Source: JBNKFV01 sp050289485 (GTDB lineage: Bacteria > Pseudomonadota > Gammaproteobacteria > Pseudomonadales > Cellvibrionaceae). From it: 64,000 nt of DNA. The notes under the pieces are model-generated. The model was given only the letters and a program-made list of their open reading frames with translations. It did no database searches and was not told the DNA's origin. The DNA lies in NCBI GenBank assembly GCA_050289485.1, contig JBNKFV010000017.1:225311-289310 (forward strand), in the 5' to 3' direction. This document shows, piece after piece, positions 1 through 9,111 of the stretch (positions within the stretch are counted from its first letter, which is position 1; each line of letters starts with the position of its first letter). The position numbers and the translations under genes were made by a program.

Positions 1-1
1 C

Positions 2-1129
2 TTGATTCCGGCGTTACGAGAGCGAGAAGCGCAATGCATTGCCGACAAACGCGTACCTGCTGAGACCATACGAGATTTTACCGACGCGGGTTTTTTTAAG
101 GTTCTGCAACCCAAGCGTTGGGGGGGCTACGAGCTTGCCCCCAAAGTGTATGCAGATATTGCCCGCATTCTTGCTGAGGGCTGCATGTCCAGCGCTTGGG
201 TATATGGCGTTGTCGCTGTGCACAACTGGCAAATGGCGCTATTTGACGACCAGGCAGCTGCGGATGTGTGGAGCGAAAACAGCGATATTCGAATCAGCTC
301 TTCCTACATGCCAGTCGGCAAGGTAACGCCGGTAGAAGGGGGCTATATGCTGAGCGGCCGGTGGATGTTCTCCAGTGGCTGTCAGCACTGCAACTGGGTA
401 ATTTTGGGCTCCAACGTGCCACCAGCAAAACCCGGCGATGCACCTGATCCACGCTGCTTTTTGGTACCCAGTGAAAATTACGAAATTGTGGAAAACTGGG
501 ATGTAATGGGCCTTAAAGGTACCGGCAGCCATGACATTGTACTTAACGACGTATTTGTGCCTGAACACCGCACTGTACGCGACCTAGACATGTTCGAAAT
601 CAAATGCCCCGGTCACAAGGTAAACACATCACCACTGTATAACGTGCCTTTTGCACAAATTTTCAACCGCACTGTATCAACCACTGCCCTGGGTACATTA
701 AAACGCGCCCTGGAAGAATACGTGAATTCAACCAAAGCCCGCGTTACCACTTACGGTGGCGCCAAGCTGGCTAATACTCCCCGCATTCAAAACATGATCT
801 CGGAAGTAGCGCGCACGCTGGATGAGCGCATCCTGATCTATAACCGTGATTGTGACGAATTGATGGAGCATGCCGTCAATAACACGTGGACACTAGAGCG
901 CCGGGCGGCATTGGGCGCGTCTTGTTGCTCAACAGTCGATGCCTGCATGAAAGCAATTGATCAGCTGATGTTGTTCAGTGGCGCGAAAGCCATGTACGGT
1001 GGGGTAGTACAGCAAGCCTTTTTAGACTTGCACATGGCGCGCGGCCACACCGCAAACAATCCGTTTCCTTACAGCGAAAACCATGGCGGTATGATGTTCG
1101 GCCTGGAGAGCCAGACCATCGACATCTAA
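2..1129 (+). CDS. HsaA-like flavin-dependent phenol monooxygenase, oxygenase component (5' truncated by window)
   Basis: Acyl-CoA-dehydrogenase-fold oxygenase of the two-component flavin monooxygenase group that uses reduced flavin and O2 to ortho-hydroxylate phenols. The segments LLQP/WGG-like near residue 35, RISSSY near 97, SSGC near 122 and GLKGTGS near 168 match, from memory, HsaA/TesA2, the 3-HSA 4-hydroxylase of steroid degradation; p-hydroxyphenylacetate hydroxylase C2 is a related alternative. The reading frame is open at the left edge and about 20 N-terminal residues seem to lie outside the window, so the TTG at base 2 need not be the true start. It ends in a clear terminator and faces a convergent flavin reductase that could supply FMNH2. 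The exact phenolic substrate cannot be decided here. Confidence 0.82.
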   Translation: MIPALREREAQCIADKRVPAETIRDFTDAGFFKVLQPKRWGGYELAPKVYADIARILAEGCMSSAWVYGVVAVHNWQMALFDDQAAADVWSENSDIRISSSYMPVGKVTPVEGGYMLSGRWMFSSGCQHCNWVILGSNVPPAKPGDAPDPRCFLVPSENYEIVENWDVMGLKGTGSHDIVLNDVFVPEHRTVRDLDMFEIKCPGHKVNTSPLYNVPFAQIFNRTVSTTALGTLKRALEEYVNSTKARVTTYGGAKLANTPRIQNMISEVARTLDERILIYNRDCDELMEHAVNNTWTLERRAALGASCCSTVDACMKAIDQLMLFSGAKAMYGGVVQQAFLDLHMARGHTANNPFPYSENHGGMMFGLESQTIDI

Positions 1130-1193
1130 GCCCGGCGCACTTTATTCTGCATTCTCTTTTCTGCTTCACTCCATTGGCAGAAAGCTCTCCTTC

Positions 1194-1217
1194 AGCCCTC
1201 TCCCGAGGGCTTTTTTT
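1194..1217 (+). terminator. Rho-independent terminator of the HsaA-like gene
   Basis: A 7-bp perfect stem AGCCCTC/GAGGGCT with a TCCC loop is followed by a run of seven T. It lies 65 bases after the monooxygenase stop codon. Confidence 0.9.
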
Positions 1218-1251
1218 ATTTCGCTTTTATCTTTGACTACATTCATTAAAT

Positions 1252-1280
1252 AAAAAAAGCCCCTGCATAATAGCGGGGGC
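1252..1280 (-). terminator. Rho-independent terminator of the flavin reductase operon
   Basis: On the minus strand an 8-bp stem (1259-1266 with 1273-1280, one G-U pair) with loop ATAATA (as read on the plus strand) is followed by seven T. It sits about 40 bases past the stop of the reductase gene and ends the leftward unit. Confidence 0.88.
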
Positions 1281-1318
1281 CAACAATATCTATTGAGCAA
1301 GTACCATAGTACTCTTAC

Positions 1319-2284
1319 TTATTCCCAAAAATTAGGTACTCCAGGGTCGGTATTCTTAATGAAGCGACGCAAGTAACCCAAAAAGTCTGTCAACTCTTCT
1401 GAGCTAAAACCTTCCAACGCTTGCTCATGGCGCGCCATATCAGCGGCAAGCAGCTTGGTAAAGACATATTTACCCTCGTCGGTTACCGCTACCCGACCTT
1501 CCGTTGCATCCAGTATCTTCAACAATCCCAGTTTATGCATGTCGCTGCAATGGCCCATGGTAGGAACATGCCCTGTATGGCTGATAAACGCTCGCAATTC
1601 ATCACAGGTTAGCTCCTGGCGAATACACAATACCGACAAAATAAAGTAATGAATCTCATCCATTTCATAGCGAGCCAAATCTTTCACAATTGGCACATGC
1701 AACTGATAGTGCGCGCGTGATATCAGGTACCCGATAAAGTCGCTGCTAAAAGAACCATTACTGGCATCAAGCACCTGAGCTTTCTCAGTGACGTCGGCCA
1801 TCGCATCGCGGGCATTGGCATAGCGGCCACTATGAAAAATCAATGGCGCACGATTAAAATTTTCGAACGACAACACTTCGCCCACCAAAATAACATGATC
1901 GCCACCTTCATATTGATAAGTCAGCTTACATTGAAAGCGCGCCGCGCATTCTGGCAACAGCGGAACATTCTCTACGCCTTCAGTACATTGAATATTGGCA
2001 AACTTGTCATCACCTCGGCGCGCAAAACTATTTGATATTGCCTCTTGCCCTGCCGCCAACACATGCACTGCGAAATACCCATGATCTGCAAAGGCCTGTA
2101 AACTAGCGGCAGACTTGTCCAGTGACCAGAGCACCAGCGGTGGTGAGAGCGATACCGAATTAAACGAACTTGCAGTAACACCTACAGAACGCCCTTCTTT
2201 GTCACGGGTTGTTATCACCGTAACCCCGGTTGCAAACTGGCCCAATGCATTACGAAACTCTCTAGGATCTATTTGATTTGTCAC
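1319..2284 (-). CDS. NADH:flavin reductase with C-terminal MarR-like domain (two-component monooxygenase reductase)
   Basis: Predicted to reduce FMN/FAD with NADH for a partner oxygenase, most simply the HsaA-like enzyme next door. Residues about 5-165 (from the chosen start) form a flavin reductase domain opening with DPREFRNALGQFATGVTVIT. Residues about 195-320 resemble a winged-helix MarR regulator and carry no second catalytic motif. The same order is known for the C1 reductase of Acinetobacter p-hydroxyphenylacetate hydroxylase, where the MarR-like part senses the aromatic substrate and relieves autoinhibition. I chose GTG at 2284 (321 aa) because the fold starts right there and it avoids overlap with the upstream gene; an ORF start at 2335 would add 17 residues. 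Confidence 0.85.
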   Translation of the reverse strand: MTNQIDPREFRNALGQFATGVTVITTRDKEGRSVGVTASSFNSVSLSPPLVLWSLDKSAASLQAFADHGYFAVHVLAAGQEAISNSFARRGDDKFANIQCTEGVENVPLLPECAARFQCKLTYQYEGGDHVILVGEVLSFENFNRAPLIFHSGRYANARDAMADVTEKAQVLDASNGSFSSDFIGYLISRAHYQLHVPIVKDLARYEMDEIHYFILSVLCIRQELTCDELRAFISHTGHVPTMGHCSDMHKLGLLKILDATEGRVAVTDEGKYVFTKLLAADMARHEQALEGFSSEELTDFLGYLRRFIKNTDPGVPNFWE

Positions 2285-2309
2285 TTTGTAACCCACTCTC
2301 TCTGTATGT

Positions 2310-3236
2310 TCATTCTGTAGAGCCGGTGCGTGCATAACCGCGCCGCCCCAACAAATCCCTCAGCTTTAGCTCTCCATGCGAAAAAATCACAGCAATCAAT
2401 ATAAAAGCGCTACCCAACAGCTGGTAAACAGATAACGTTTCTGAAAAGACAACCCAAGCAAACAAGGCAACCATCACTGGCTCTAACACAAATAGAAAAC
2501 CAGCTACCGAAGCACTAACACCTTTTTGCGCATAATTTTGTAAAATAAATCGCGCAGCAGTTGCCACAACGCCTAAATACAACAATTCGTATCCTACGGA
2601 AGCAACCTGCCCCCAAGTGACTTCCGAGACTTCAAATCCCATCATCATGGCTGTTGTAATAACGGCAACCGTAACCATTTGAAACCACACAAAACACACC
2701 GGATCAAATTGACGAGCGTAGCGATGAGTCAGCAGAATATGGGTCGAAAAACCAAAGGCACTGAGTAAAAACCAAATATTGGAAATGTCCAAACTCATAC
2801 CTTGCTTCAAATTCAGCAGAGCCAGCCCTACCAGCGCAAGCGGTATAGCAAATAGCACATTGGCTGTTAATTGTTCACGAAAAAATACTATAGCCATTAA
2901 GGGGACAAACAAACCGTCGAGACTGACGATGAACGCGGCAGGCCCAATGGTGTCGGAAAAAAACAAGCCAAATTGCCAACTAATAACAGCAAAGCTTAAG
3001 CAACACCCTAGTATTACACCTTTGATAACAAGCCGATGGTGCAGGTGCTTTAGACGTGGCAATAAAAAAATAAGTAACAATAAAACCGCAATAATGTAGC
3101 GAACGCTCATTAGCGTAAATGGCTTTACCGTTTGCAGTGCAATTTTGCAAACCACGTAATTACTTGCTGCAATAACAATGACAGCAAAAAACATCAGGTA
3201 ATTGGTTATCTTGGCCAAACTTTGGCGCTGAGACAT
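2310..3236 (-). CDS. DMT-superfamily (EamA) transporter
   Basis: A 308-residue inner-membrane protein with about ten hydrophobic helices in two tandem EamA-type halves, the size and pattern of the drug/metabolite transporter family. Recognisable family features are the NYVVCKIAL segment in helix 1 and the repeat-two signature around FLFVLEPVMVALFAW. It lies between a small unknown gene and the flavin reductase on the same strand, so it is probably part of one unit. Export of a small metabolite is the family norm; the substrate is not readable from sequence. Confidence 0.85.
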   Translation of the reverse strand: MSQRQSLAKITNYLMFFAVIVIAASNYVVCKIALQTVKPFTLMSVRYIIAVLLLLIFLLPRLKHLHHRLVIKGVILGCCLSFAVISWQFGLFFSDTIGPAAFIVSLDGLFVPLMAIVFFREQLTANVLFAIPLALVGLALLNLKQGMSLDISNIWFLLSAFGFSTHILLTHRYARQFDPVCFVWFQMVTVAVITTAMMMGFEVSEVTWGQVASVGYELLYLGVVATAARFILQNYAQKGVSASVAGFLFVLEPVMVALFAWVVFSETLSVYQLLGSAFILIAVIFSHGELKLRDLLGRRGYARTGSTE

Positions 3237-3319
3237 CTAAATACTCTCTGTCAAAGCAATAGAGAAGCCAAAAATAGCATCACACTATTATTGAGAGCTT
3301 TTTCTATAACCTTGGATAG

Positions 3320-3598
3320 TTAACTAGCGGGCTGCTTAAACTCGATCGAATGAGTTTGCATATATTCCACGTCGGCAAATGCCTTTAATTCTTGCATTAA
3401 CACCATCGCTTTTTCTTCATTACGGGTGCTCACCCGCAAATATGGTTGATTGCTGCCATCAAACCCTTCGACAACGGAAGGATAAAATACAAACATAACC
3501 TGCTCTCTAAAAGGCAGCTCATTCAACGCAGTTTTTAGTTTGGCTTTTAGGGCTTCGCCCTCTTCATGGGTATAACCCAAAAATTCTATAGACGGCAT
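3320..3598 (-). CDS. Small hypothetical protein (92 aa)
   Basis: I do not recognise this soluble 92-residue protein. It begins Met-Pro and has an alternating beta-alpha-beta pattern that loosely recalls tautomerase-superfamily subunits, which use an N-terminal proline, but no further motif supports this. The start lies 11 bases after the MFS gene stop, so the two are likely co-transcribed and translationally linked. The long open frame, the tight spacing and normal amino acid composition support a real gene. Confidence 0.6.
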   Translation of the reverse strand: MPSIEFLGYTHEEGEALKAKLKTALNELPFREQVMFVFYPSVVEGFDGSNQPYLRVSTRNEEKAMVLMQELKAFADVEYMQTHSIEFKQPAS

Positions 3599-3609
3599 AA
3601 CACTCTCTG

Positions 3610-4815
3610 CTAAGCAACAGTTCCAACGTTCGACACAGCGGGGCCATGATGTTTACCTGGCCACTGGCGCAATAACACAATAGTGGTAATCAGCGTACCA
3701 ATAAGACAGGCAATACCGAGATAACAGATACGGCTTAGGCCACCAGACATAATGAGTAGCGCTGCGAGAAACGGCCCTACGGCAACACCAATCGTTTGAA
3801 TAGAACCCATCAGTACAACCACGCGCCCTTGCGGGTCAAACTCGGCCATAATGCCAGAGAAATAGGGCTGACAAAGATTCCAACTAAAATTAAACATCAT
3901 AACAGCACAGTAAAATTCAAATTCTGTTAACCCCGTGGTAAGCATCAACATGCTGATGCTCTGCACCACCAAGCCAAAGGAAATAGGCAGAATACGACCG
4001 TATTTATCGCCCAGTAGCGTAGCCAAACCAGCACCCATTACACCTGCCAGTGCCGACAGAGCCAGTGCGCCGCCAATAATTTTGGGATCGAGCGCGTTGG
4101 CAGCACCAATACGCTCAAGATAAGACCACACTGCCCCCTGTGCGATGAAAAACAAAGTGACCATCACAAACCCGATACCCACTAAACGGTAGGGAATAAC
4201 ATGCTCCTCAGAAGCATCAACATGACCAATATGCACTTTTGATTGTGGGGTTAATGCAGGTAATAGCAGAATGTTTAACAGGCACAGCGTAATCAGAAAT
4301 ACAAATACAGAGGTATGCCCCCAGAATTCAACAAGATAAGGAAATACGTACAAGGCTGCTGCGGAAAATATCAGCGCAAACACCAGATAAATTCCAAAAG
4401 AGCGATCAGGATTGCGGGTGGCGCCCAACGCCGCAAACGACACACCAACAGCGACCCCCTCCCCCACACCGGCAAGACAGCGCGACCAGAGCATGGCCTC
4501 GTAAGTGCCAGCAAACATGGAAGCCAGGTTGCCCGCTGCCAAAATCCCCAAGCCAATGCCTGCCAACACACGCCAGTTGTAACGCCCTATCAACAATGCG
4601 GTTAAACCCGTAGCAATAGCAAACGTAAAAATATCGACGGATGCCACAAAACCCAGCTGACTTTCGGACAGGCCCAAGGCAGTAACAATAACGCCCAAAA
4701 GACCGGGCATTACCAGAATGGTCGAAGCGCCGACTGTTCCCAATACCGTGGCCGCGAATACCGCACTGACACTACTGGGATTAAAACTCTGCTGCTGATT
4801 GTTTGGTGTAGTCAT
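3610..4815 (-). CDS. MFS transporter
   Basis: A polytopic membrane protein of about 12 helices with the major facilitator layout: a loop 2-3 region near LIGRYNWR, a helix-rich N-half, a polar central loop after LLPALTPQSK and a second half with GDKYGR, the partner of the family A-motif. The open frame reaches 4932, but ATG at 4815 starts just before the first polar/hydrophobic segment and gives 401 residues, normal for the family. It heads a leftward unit with a small protein, a DMT exporter and a flavin reductase. A perfect inverted repeat lies 110 bases upstream. The substrate is unknown. Confidence 0.82.
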   Translation of the reverse strand: MTTPNNQQQSFNPSSVSAVFAATVLGTVGASTILVMPGLLGVIVTALGLSESQLGFVASVDIFTFAIATGLTALLIGRYNWRVLAGIGLGILAAGNLASMFAGTYEAMLWSRCLAGVGEGVAVGVSFAALGATRNPDRSFGIYLVFALIFSAAALYVFPYLVEFWGHTSVFVFLITLCLLNILLLPALTPQSKVHIGHVDASEEHVIPYRLVGIGFVMVTLFFIAQGAVWSYLERIGAANALDPKIIGGALALSALAGVMGAGLATLLGDKYGRILPISFGLVVQSISMLMLTTGLTEFEFYCAVMMFNFSWNLCQPYFSGIMAEFDPQGRVVVLMGSIQTIGVAVGPFLAALLIMSGGLSRICYLGIACLIGTLITTIVLLRQWPGKHHGPAVSNVGTVA

Positions 4816-5115
4816 GAGAAGCCCAAAATGTTGAAAACAGGTATCCGTATTTTTATTGACTACATAGACTACCAGCCATTGTACGACTAACAAGAAACAA
4901 TACCACGACGCCTTGTTGCATAAGCGTAACAATCTGTTAGTTCACACAGATTGTTACGAGGATAATCCGGGCTCACCGCACCCGCAACATGGAGTGCAGT
5001 CTAGGCGGCAGCGCGAACCAAGCCGTTTTGGTAAATGCGCCAGTGCGCTCACAACAATAACAAGGCAGCACTACTTTAGCTGATTAGCGGCCCTTAATAT
5101 TATTCATCCAACAGC
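4816..5115. other. Gene-free region upstream of the MFS unit
   Basis: About 300 bases between the MFS start and the sulfatase stop. Apart from the inverted repeat at 4925-4958 I see no gene, RNA or clear sulfatase terminator. Confidence 0.6.
4925..4958. promoter_or_regulatory. Perfect 12-bp inverted repeat, candidate operator
   Basis: CGTAACAATCTG (4925-4936) and its exact reverse complement CAGATTGTTACG (4947-4958) flank a 10-base spacer. No T-run follows on either strand, so a repressor site for the MFS unit is more likely than a terminator. Confidence 0.55.
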
Positions 5116-6765
5116 TCAATAACCGCTGACCTTATCTGGCAGAATTACGCCATTTTCCTTCTGGTAGCGATCCCATCCTTTGATTAATTCTCGATATTTT
5201 TCTGGATAATCCGCCGCCAGATCCTGCTGTTCAGATGGATCATCCTTCACGTTAAACAGCTGCCACTGGCCATTGCCATAAGGCTCAGGCTGCAGCACCA
5301 CCTTCCAATCACCACGGCGCAGTGCACGCTTGGCAAACAACTCCCAACCCACACTATCTTCGTCGCTATAAACGGCTTTAGCCTGATTTTTCAAGAAAGG
5401 CAGCATAGATTTACCTTGCATAGGCTCCACAGCGTAACGCTCAGGCAATGCGCTAGCATCGATCCCAGCATAGGACAACACGGTTGGCATGATATCTTTA
5501 ACAGTTACAAAACTGTCAGATACTCCCTTATGCTCAACACCTGGCCCATACACAAATGCCGGCACTCTAACCCCCCCCTCTGTAACATAGCCTTTATAAC
5601 CATGAAATGGGCCCGAACTCACCCGCCCCCAATTGGGCCCATACCAAATGAAGGAATCAGGCTTACCTATGTTGTCATAACGGTTGTCGCAACAGGCGTT
5701 AACCCACTCAGCAAGCACATCCCAACCCCGATCAACATGGTGACCTTCAGCTCCGTTATCAGACATAAAAATAACAAGTGTGTTATCGAACTGGCCGGTT
5801 TGCTTGAGGTACGCAATCAGCTCTCCGGTGTAGCGATCCATATCGTCAACCATCGCCGCGTAAACCTCCATGCGCCGAGCTTCTTCTCGGCGCTGCTGCT
5901 CAGTGAGCTCAACCCAAGCTTTTTCTCCAGGCGCAGCAGGCGTGCCCGCATTCTCTTCAGATAACAAGCCCAGGTCATAAAGCTTCTGCATACGTTGGGT
6001 ATACAGTTTATCGAAACCCTCACCATAACGACCGTGGTACTTTTCTATAGAAGCTTCAGGAGCCTGTAATGGCCAATGGGGTGCCGTGAACGACAAATAG
6101 GCAAAAAACGGCTGGCCACTGCCTTGATCACTTTTTAAAAAATCTATTATTTTCTCAACGTAGAAGCGGGATGAGTAAAAGTCGGCAGGTAACTGCTCAA
6201 CCACTTTGCCGTTCGCACGATAATGCGGCTTTCCAGGGCCAATGATCGGCAACATGTCAAAATGCCCGGCTCCACCATCCAGTAACGCGAAGGTTTTTTC
6301 AAAGCCTTGCGCGTGTGGACTGTCTTTTTCTTCCAGCCCCAAGTGCCACTTCCCTGCCATATAGGTGTGATATCCAGCATCTTTTAACACTCGAGATAAC
6401 GACACAACTCGGTTATTCAAATGACCTTCGTACCCTGGATGACCACGCTGATTATCGGCCAGCTCTTCAAACATATTGCCTAGGCCTGCAATATGATTGT
6501 CGGTACCGGTTAACAGCATAGAGCGCGTGGGCGAACAGGTAGGTGCTGTATGGAAATTGGTGAGTTTTAATCCGGCATTAGCCAACCTATCCAGATTAGG
6601 TGTATGTATCTCACTACCGAAACTACCCAAATCGGTAAACCCTAAATCGTCTGCGACAATGATCAAAACGTTAGGACGCGAAGCACTCGCTACAGATGTA
6701 GCATCCTCAGTGCACGCAACTAGCATAGTAGAGAGTAACAATATAATAATTCGAAATTTGCCCAT
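5116..6765 (-). CDS. Lipoprotein arylsulfatase-type sulfatase
   Basis: Hydrolyses a sulfate ester. The sulfatase signature CSPTR is at residues 77-81, where Cys77 would be converted to formylglycine, with metal ligands suggested by the VADDLG aspartates (39-40) and the later SDNGAEGH segment. The N-terminus is a signal peptide ending in LVAC with Cys18 as lipidation site, so the enzyme is probably membrane-anchored in the periplasm or at the surface. Length, 549 residues, is normal for arylsulfatase A-like enzymes. It follows a TonB-dependent receptor on the same strand after an intrinsic terminator, suggesting import of a sulfated substrate. The activating enzyme is not in the window. Substrate unknown. 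Confidence 0.9.
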   Translation of the reverse strand: MGKFRIIILLLSTMLVACTEDATSVASASRPNVLIIVADDLGFTDLGSFGSEIHTPNLDRLANAGLKLTNFHTAPTCSPTRSMLLTGTDNHIAGLGNMFEELADNQRGHPGYEGHLNNRVVSLSRVLKDAGYHTYMAGKWHLGLEEKDSPHAQGFEKTFALLDGGAGHFDMLPIIGPGKPHYRANGKVVEQLPADFYSSRFYVEKIIDFLKSDQGSGQPFFAYLSFTAPHWPLQAPEASIEKYHGRYGEGFDKLYTQRMQKLYDLGLLSEENAGTPAAPGEKAWVELTEQQRREEARRMEVYAAMVDDMDRYTGELIAYLKQTGQFDNTLVIFMSDNGAEGHHVDRGWDVLAEWVNACCDNRYDNIGKPDSFIWYGPNWGRVSSGPFHGYKGYVTEGGVRVPAFVYGPGVEHKGVSDSFVTVKDIMPTVLSYAGIDASALPERYAVEPMQGKSMLPFLKNQAKAVYSDEDSVGWELFAKRALRRGDWKVVLQPEPYGNGQWQLFNVKDDPSEQQDLAADYPEKYRELIKGWDRYQKENGVILPDKVSGY

Positions 6766-6795
6766 CTTTACCCCACTTTTTACTGTTGCAAAAAC

Positions 6796-6825
6796 AAAAA
6801 CGCCCGCATAAGAGCGGGCGTTTTT
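6796..6825. terminator. Bidirectional intrinsic terminator between receptor and sulfatase
   Basis: Stem CGCCCGC/GCGGGCG (6801-6807 with 6814-6820) with a 6-base loop is flanked by five A and five T, so it can act in both directions. It should stop or attenuate transcription leaving the receptor gene before the sulfatase. Confidence 0.9.
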
Positions 6826-6837
6826 GATCGGTACACG

Positions 6838-9111
6838 TTACCAGGAATACTTAAAGCTTGCGCCGTAAGTGACTGGCGGAGCGTAATATGATGTTACGCC
6901 CAGGCTACCCAAATCAAGCGTGTAAGCTTTGTATTCTTCATCAAACACATTTCTTGCAAACAAAGAAACCGAATACTTTTCCTCATTACTCACGTAACTA
7001 GCACGAAGGTTAGTCACATTATAAGAAGACTGTACAGTACCCGGGCCATTGGTTAATTCCAGGAACTGATCATCGTTCCATGCACCATCAACTTGCACAG
7101 CGATATTGCCAGAACTCAGATCCCAGCTATAACGGCCTAAATAATTGAAACTCAACTTAGGTGCATTAGGCAACTCAGCGTTTTGAATAGGTGGCGTTGG
7201 CACACCGAAGATACCTGGACCAGTAACTTCATCTGCTTCAGAGTCAAGGTAAGACAGACCGAAGTTGAAATCCCAATTGTCACCTGGCATCCACACAACC
7301 TCTAACTCACCGCCGTAAACCGTTGCGTCGGTATTTTCAACCAGTGGAGCACCGCCTGCCAATGAAAACGCCTGGTAATCGTTATAGTCATAGTAAAACA
7401 GCGTACCATTTACACGCATGGCAGCATCGGTGATATCAGTTTTGAAACCAGCTTCGTAGGAGTACAACACCTCGGCATCATGCTTAAAGTTTTGTGCAGT
7501 AATGTTGTCACCAATCGATGCCGTAAAGTTGCCACCTTTGATACCACGATTTATCGACGCAAACAGCAACGTATCTGCCGACACATGATAATCCAATGCG
7601 ATTCGGCCGGCCCAGTCACCATAGTCTACGGTTGTTGCATCTGGCACTATTGAATCAAATTCTTCATCGGTATCTACCAGAATCGGCGTTGTGTTGTAGT
7701 CGTCAGTGTAGGACAGGTCGAAATCCATATCCTTGTCGTCTTGTGACCAACGAGCGCCCACCGTCAACATCAAATCTTCAGTCAGGTCGAACTCAACCTG
7801 ACCAAATACCGACCAGTTTCTCGAATCCAGTTCCCAATTATGAAGAGTAGTCGCCCCTGCAAATGCATCACCAGGAAACCCCGTACCCAAACCCGTCAAA
7901 TCCGCACCCGGTGCACGATCAGTAATTAAAATACCAAAGAGCGCTGGAGCACCTTCAACAGTAGAATATTCATCGATATTGATATCTAAATAAAATGCAC
8001 CAGCCTGCCAACGCATACCATCACCGCTACCGGAGAGGCGCAGTTCCTGCGACCACTGCGTATAGTCAGCGTCGGTAGCCAGAATAACGATATCATCTGG
8101 CAAAGCGTCACCGTCTTCCAGGTAGCTCTTGTCAAGCGACGTGCGATTAGTGATGGAAACCAGTTCTACATCATTGTCAAAGTTATAGGTAAACTTTGCT
8201 TGGGCAACATCGATTTCTCGATCCAGAAAGCCTCTAACATTACCCAGGTGCTTATGTACATCACCTGCTGCTGTACCCGGTAATTTTTGTGAGCGCCCAA
8301 ACTGATCTACGTCACAATCAGGCGGGTTGGTCGAAGGACAGTTTTCAAAAACATAGCCCCCGGTTGGCACTTTGTCGTCTTTAGAGTACTTCAGCCAGAA
8401 ATCGCCGGTCAGCTTATCGGAGAAATCTACCTGCAAATTACCACGCAGTGCATAGCCATCAACACCGCCAATGTCTTCTGAGGTTGGAACCAAGGCTTCA
8501 ATGTAACCATCCGCTTCTTCCCAGCGGGCAGCAAAACGGCCACGTACGTTATCAGCTAAACCACCGCCAATTGCCATCTCTACGCTGCGACGATCAAAAG
8601 AACCACCACCCACCTCAACGTAGCCGTTAAGCTCATCTTCCGTGGCCCCCTTGCTGATGTAATGCACCAAACCGCCGGTAGCGTTACGACCAAACAGCGT
8701 GCCTTGAGGGCCCCGCAAAACCTCTGTGCGCTCCATATCAAACAGCTGGCCGCTGATACCGTTCAAACTGCCCATATAGGCGTCGTCGATATACACAGCA
8801 ACTGGTGCCTCAAGGTTATCCTGAAAGTTATTCTGTGAAATACCACGTAAGTTAAAAATAGTCACATTGGGTGACCAGGCATTGACCTGTAAGCCAGGCA
8901 CCTGCTGGATAATTTCGGTAGTCTCGGTCAAACCCAGCGCGTCCAGCTGGTCGCCAGAGAAAGCCGATACAGACACACTGATGTCTTGTACACTTTCCTC
9001 TTTCTTCTGAGCGGTTACCACAACTTCTTCAAGTATATCGGCGGTTGCAGACCCCGCGAATGAAACCGCTAGAAGGTGAGTAGCAACAAAAAGTTTTTTT
9101 CTCTCAAACAT
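6838..9111 (-). CDS. TonB-dependent outer-membrane receptor
   Basis: A 757-residue receptor for energy-coupled uptake across the outer membrane. It has a signal peptide ending near SFAGSATA, a TonB-box-like EEVVVTAQKKEE segment around residue 28, a plug domain at about 40-150 with the RGPQGTLFGRNATGG motif, and a long beta-rich barrel ending in an aromatic residue (SFKYSW). The sequence style is that of the CirA/FecA-like receptors common in marine gammaproteobacteria that lack a carboxy TonB partner nearby. GGGGAT upstream of the ATG supports the start. The downstream sulfatase and the LysR gene across the intergenic region hint at a sulfated organic ligand, not iron, but this is inference. 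Confidence 0.93.
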   Translation of the reverse strand: MFERKKLFVATHLLAVSFAGSATADILEEVVVTAQKKEESVQDISVSVSAFSGDQLDALGLTETTEIIQQVPGLQVNAWSPNVTIFNLRGISQNNFQDNLEAPVAVYIDDAYMGSLNGISGQLFDMERTEVLRGPQGTLFGRNATGGLVHYISKGATEDELNGYVEVGGGSFDRRSVEMAIGGGLADNVRGRFAARWEEADGYIEALVPTSEDIGGVDGYALRGNLQVDFSDKLTGDFWLKYSKDDKVPTGGYVFENCPSTNPPDCDVDQFGRSQKLPGTAAGDVHKHLGNVRGFLDREIDVAQAKFTYNFDNDVELVSITNRTSLDKSYLEDGDALPDDIVILATDADYTQWSQELRLSGSGDGMRWQAGAFYLDINIDEYSTVEGAPALFGILITDRAPGADLTGLGTGFPGDAFAGATTLHNWELDSRNWSVFGQVEFDLTEDLMLTVGARWSQDDKDMDFDLSYTDDYNTTPILVDTDEEFDSIVPDATTVDYGDWAGRIALDYHVSADTLLFASINRGIKGGNFTASIGDNITAQNFKHDAEVLYSYEAGFKTDITDAAMRVNGTLFYYDYNDYQAFSLAGGAPLVENTDATVYGGELEVVWMPGDNWDFNFGLSYLDSEADEVTGPGIFGVPTPPIQNAELPNAPKLSFNYLGRYSWDLSSGNIAVQVDGAWNDDQFLELTNGPGTVQSSYNVTNLRASYVSNEEKYSVSLFARNVFDEEYKAYTLDLGSLGVTSYYAPPVTYGASFKYSW

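Noticed and set aside
4915..4924. GTTGCATAAG shared with the hairpin after valS (52790-52799), suggesting a repeated element
   Set aside because: One shared 10-mer in 64 kb of both strands is expected by chance at an appreciable rate, and no further sequence is shared.
2..5115. A steroid degradation gene cluster
   Set aside because: Only the HsaA-like gene and a reductase support it; no HsaC, HsaD or KstD-type genes are in the window.
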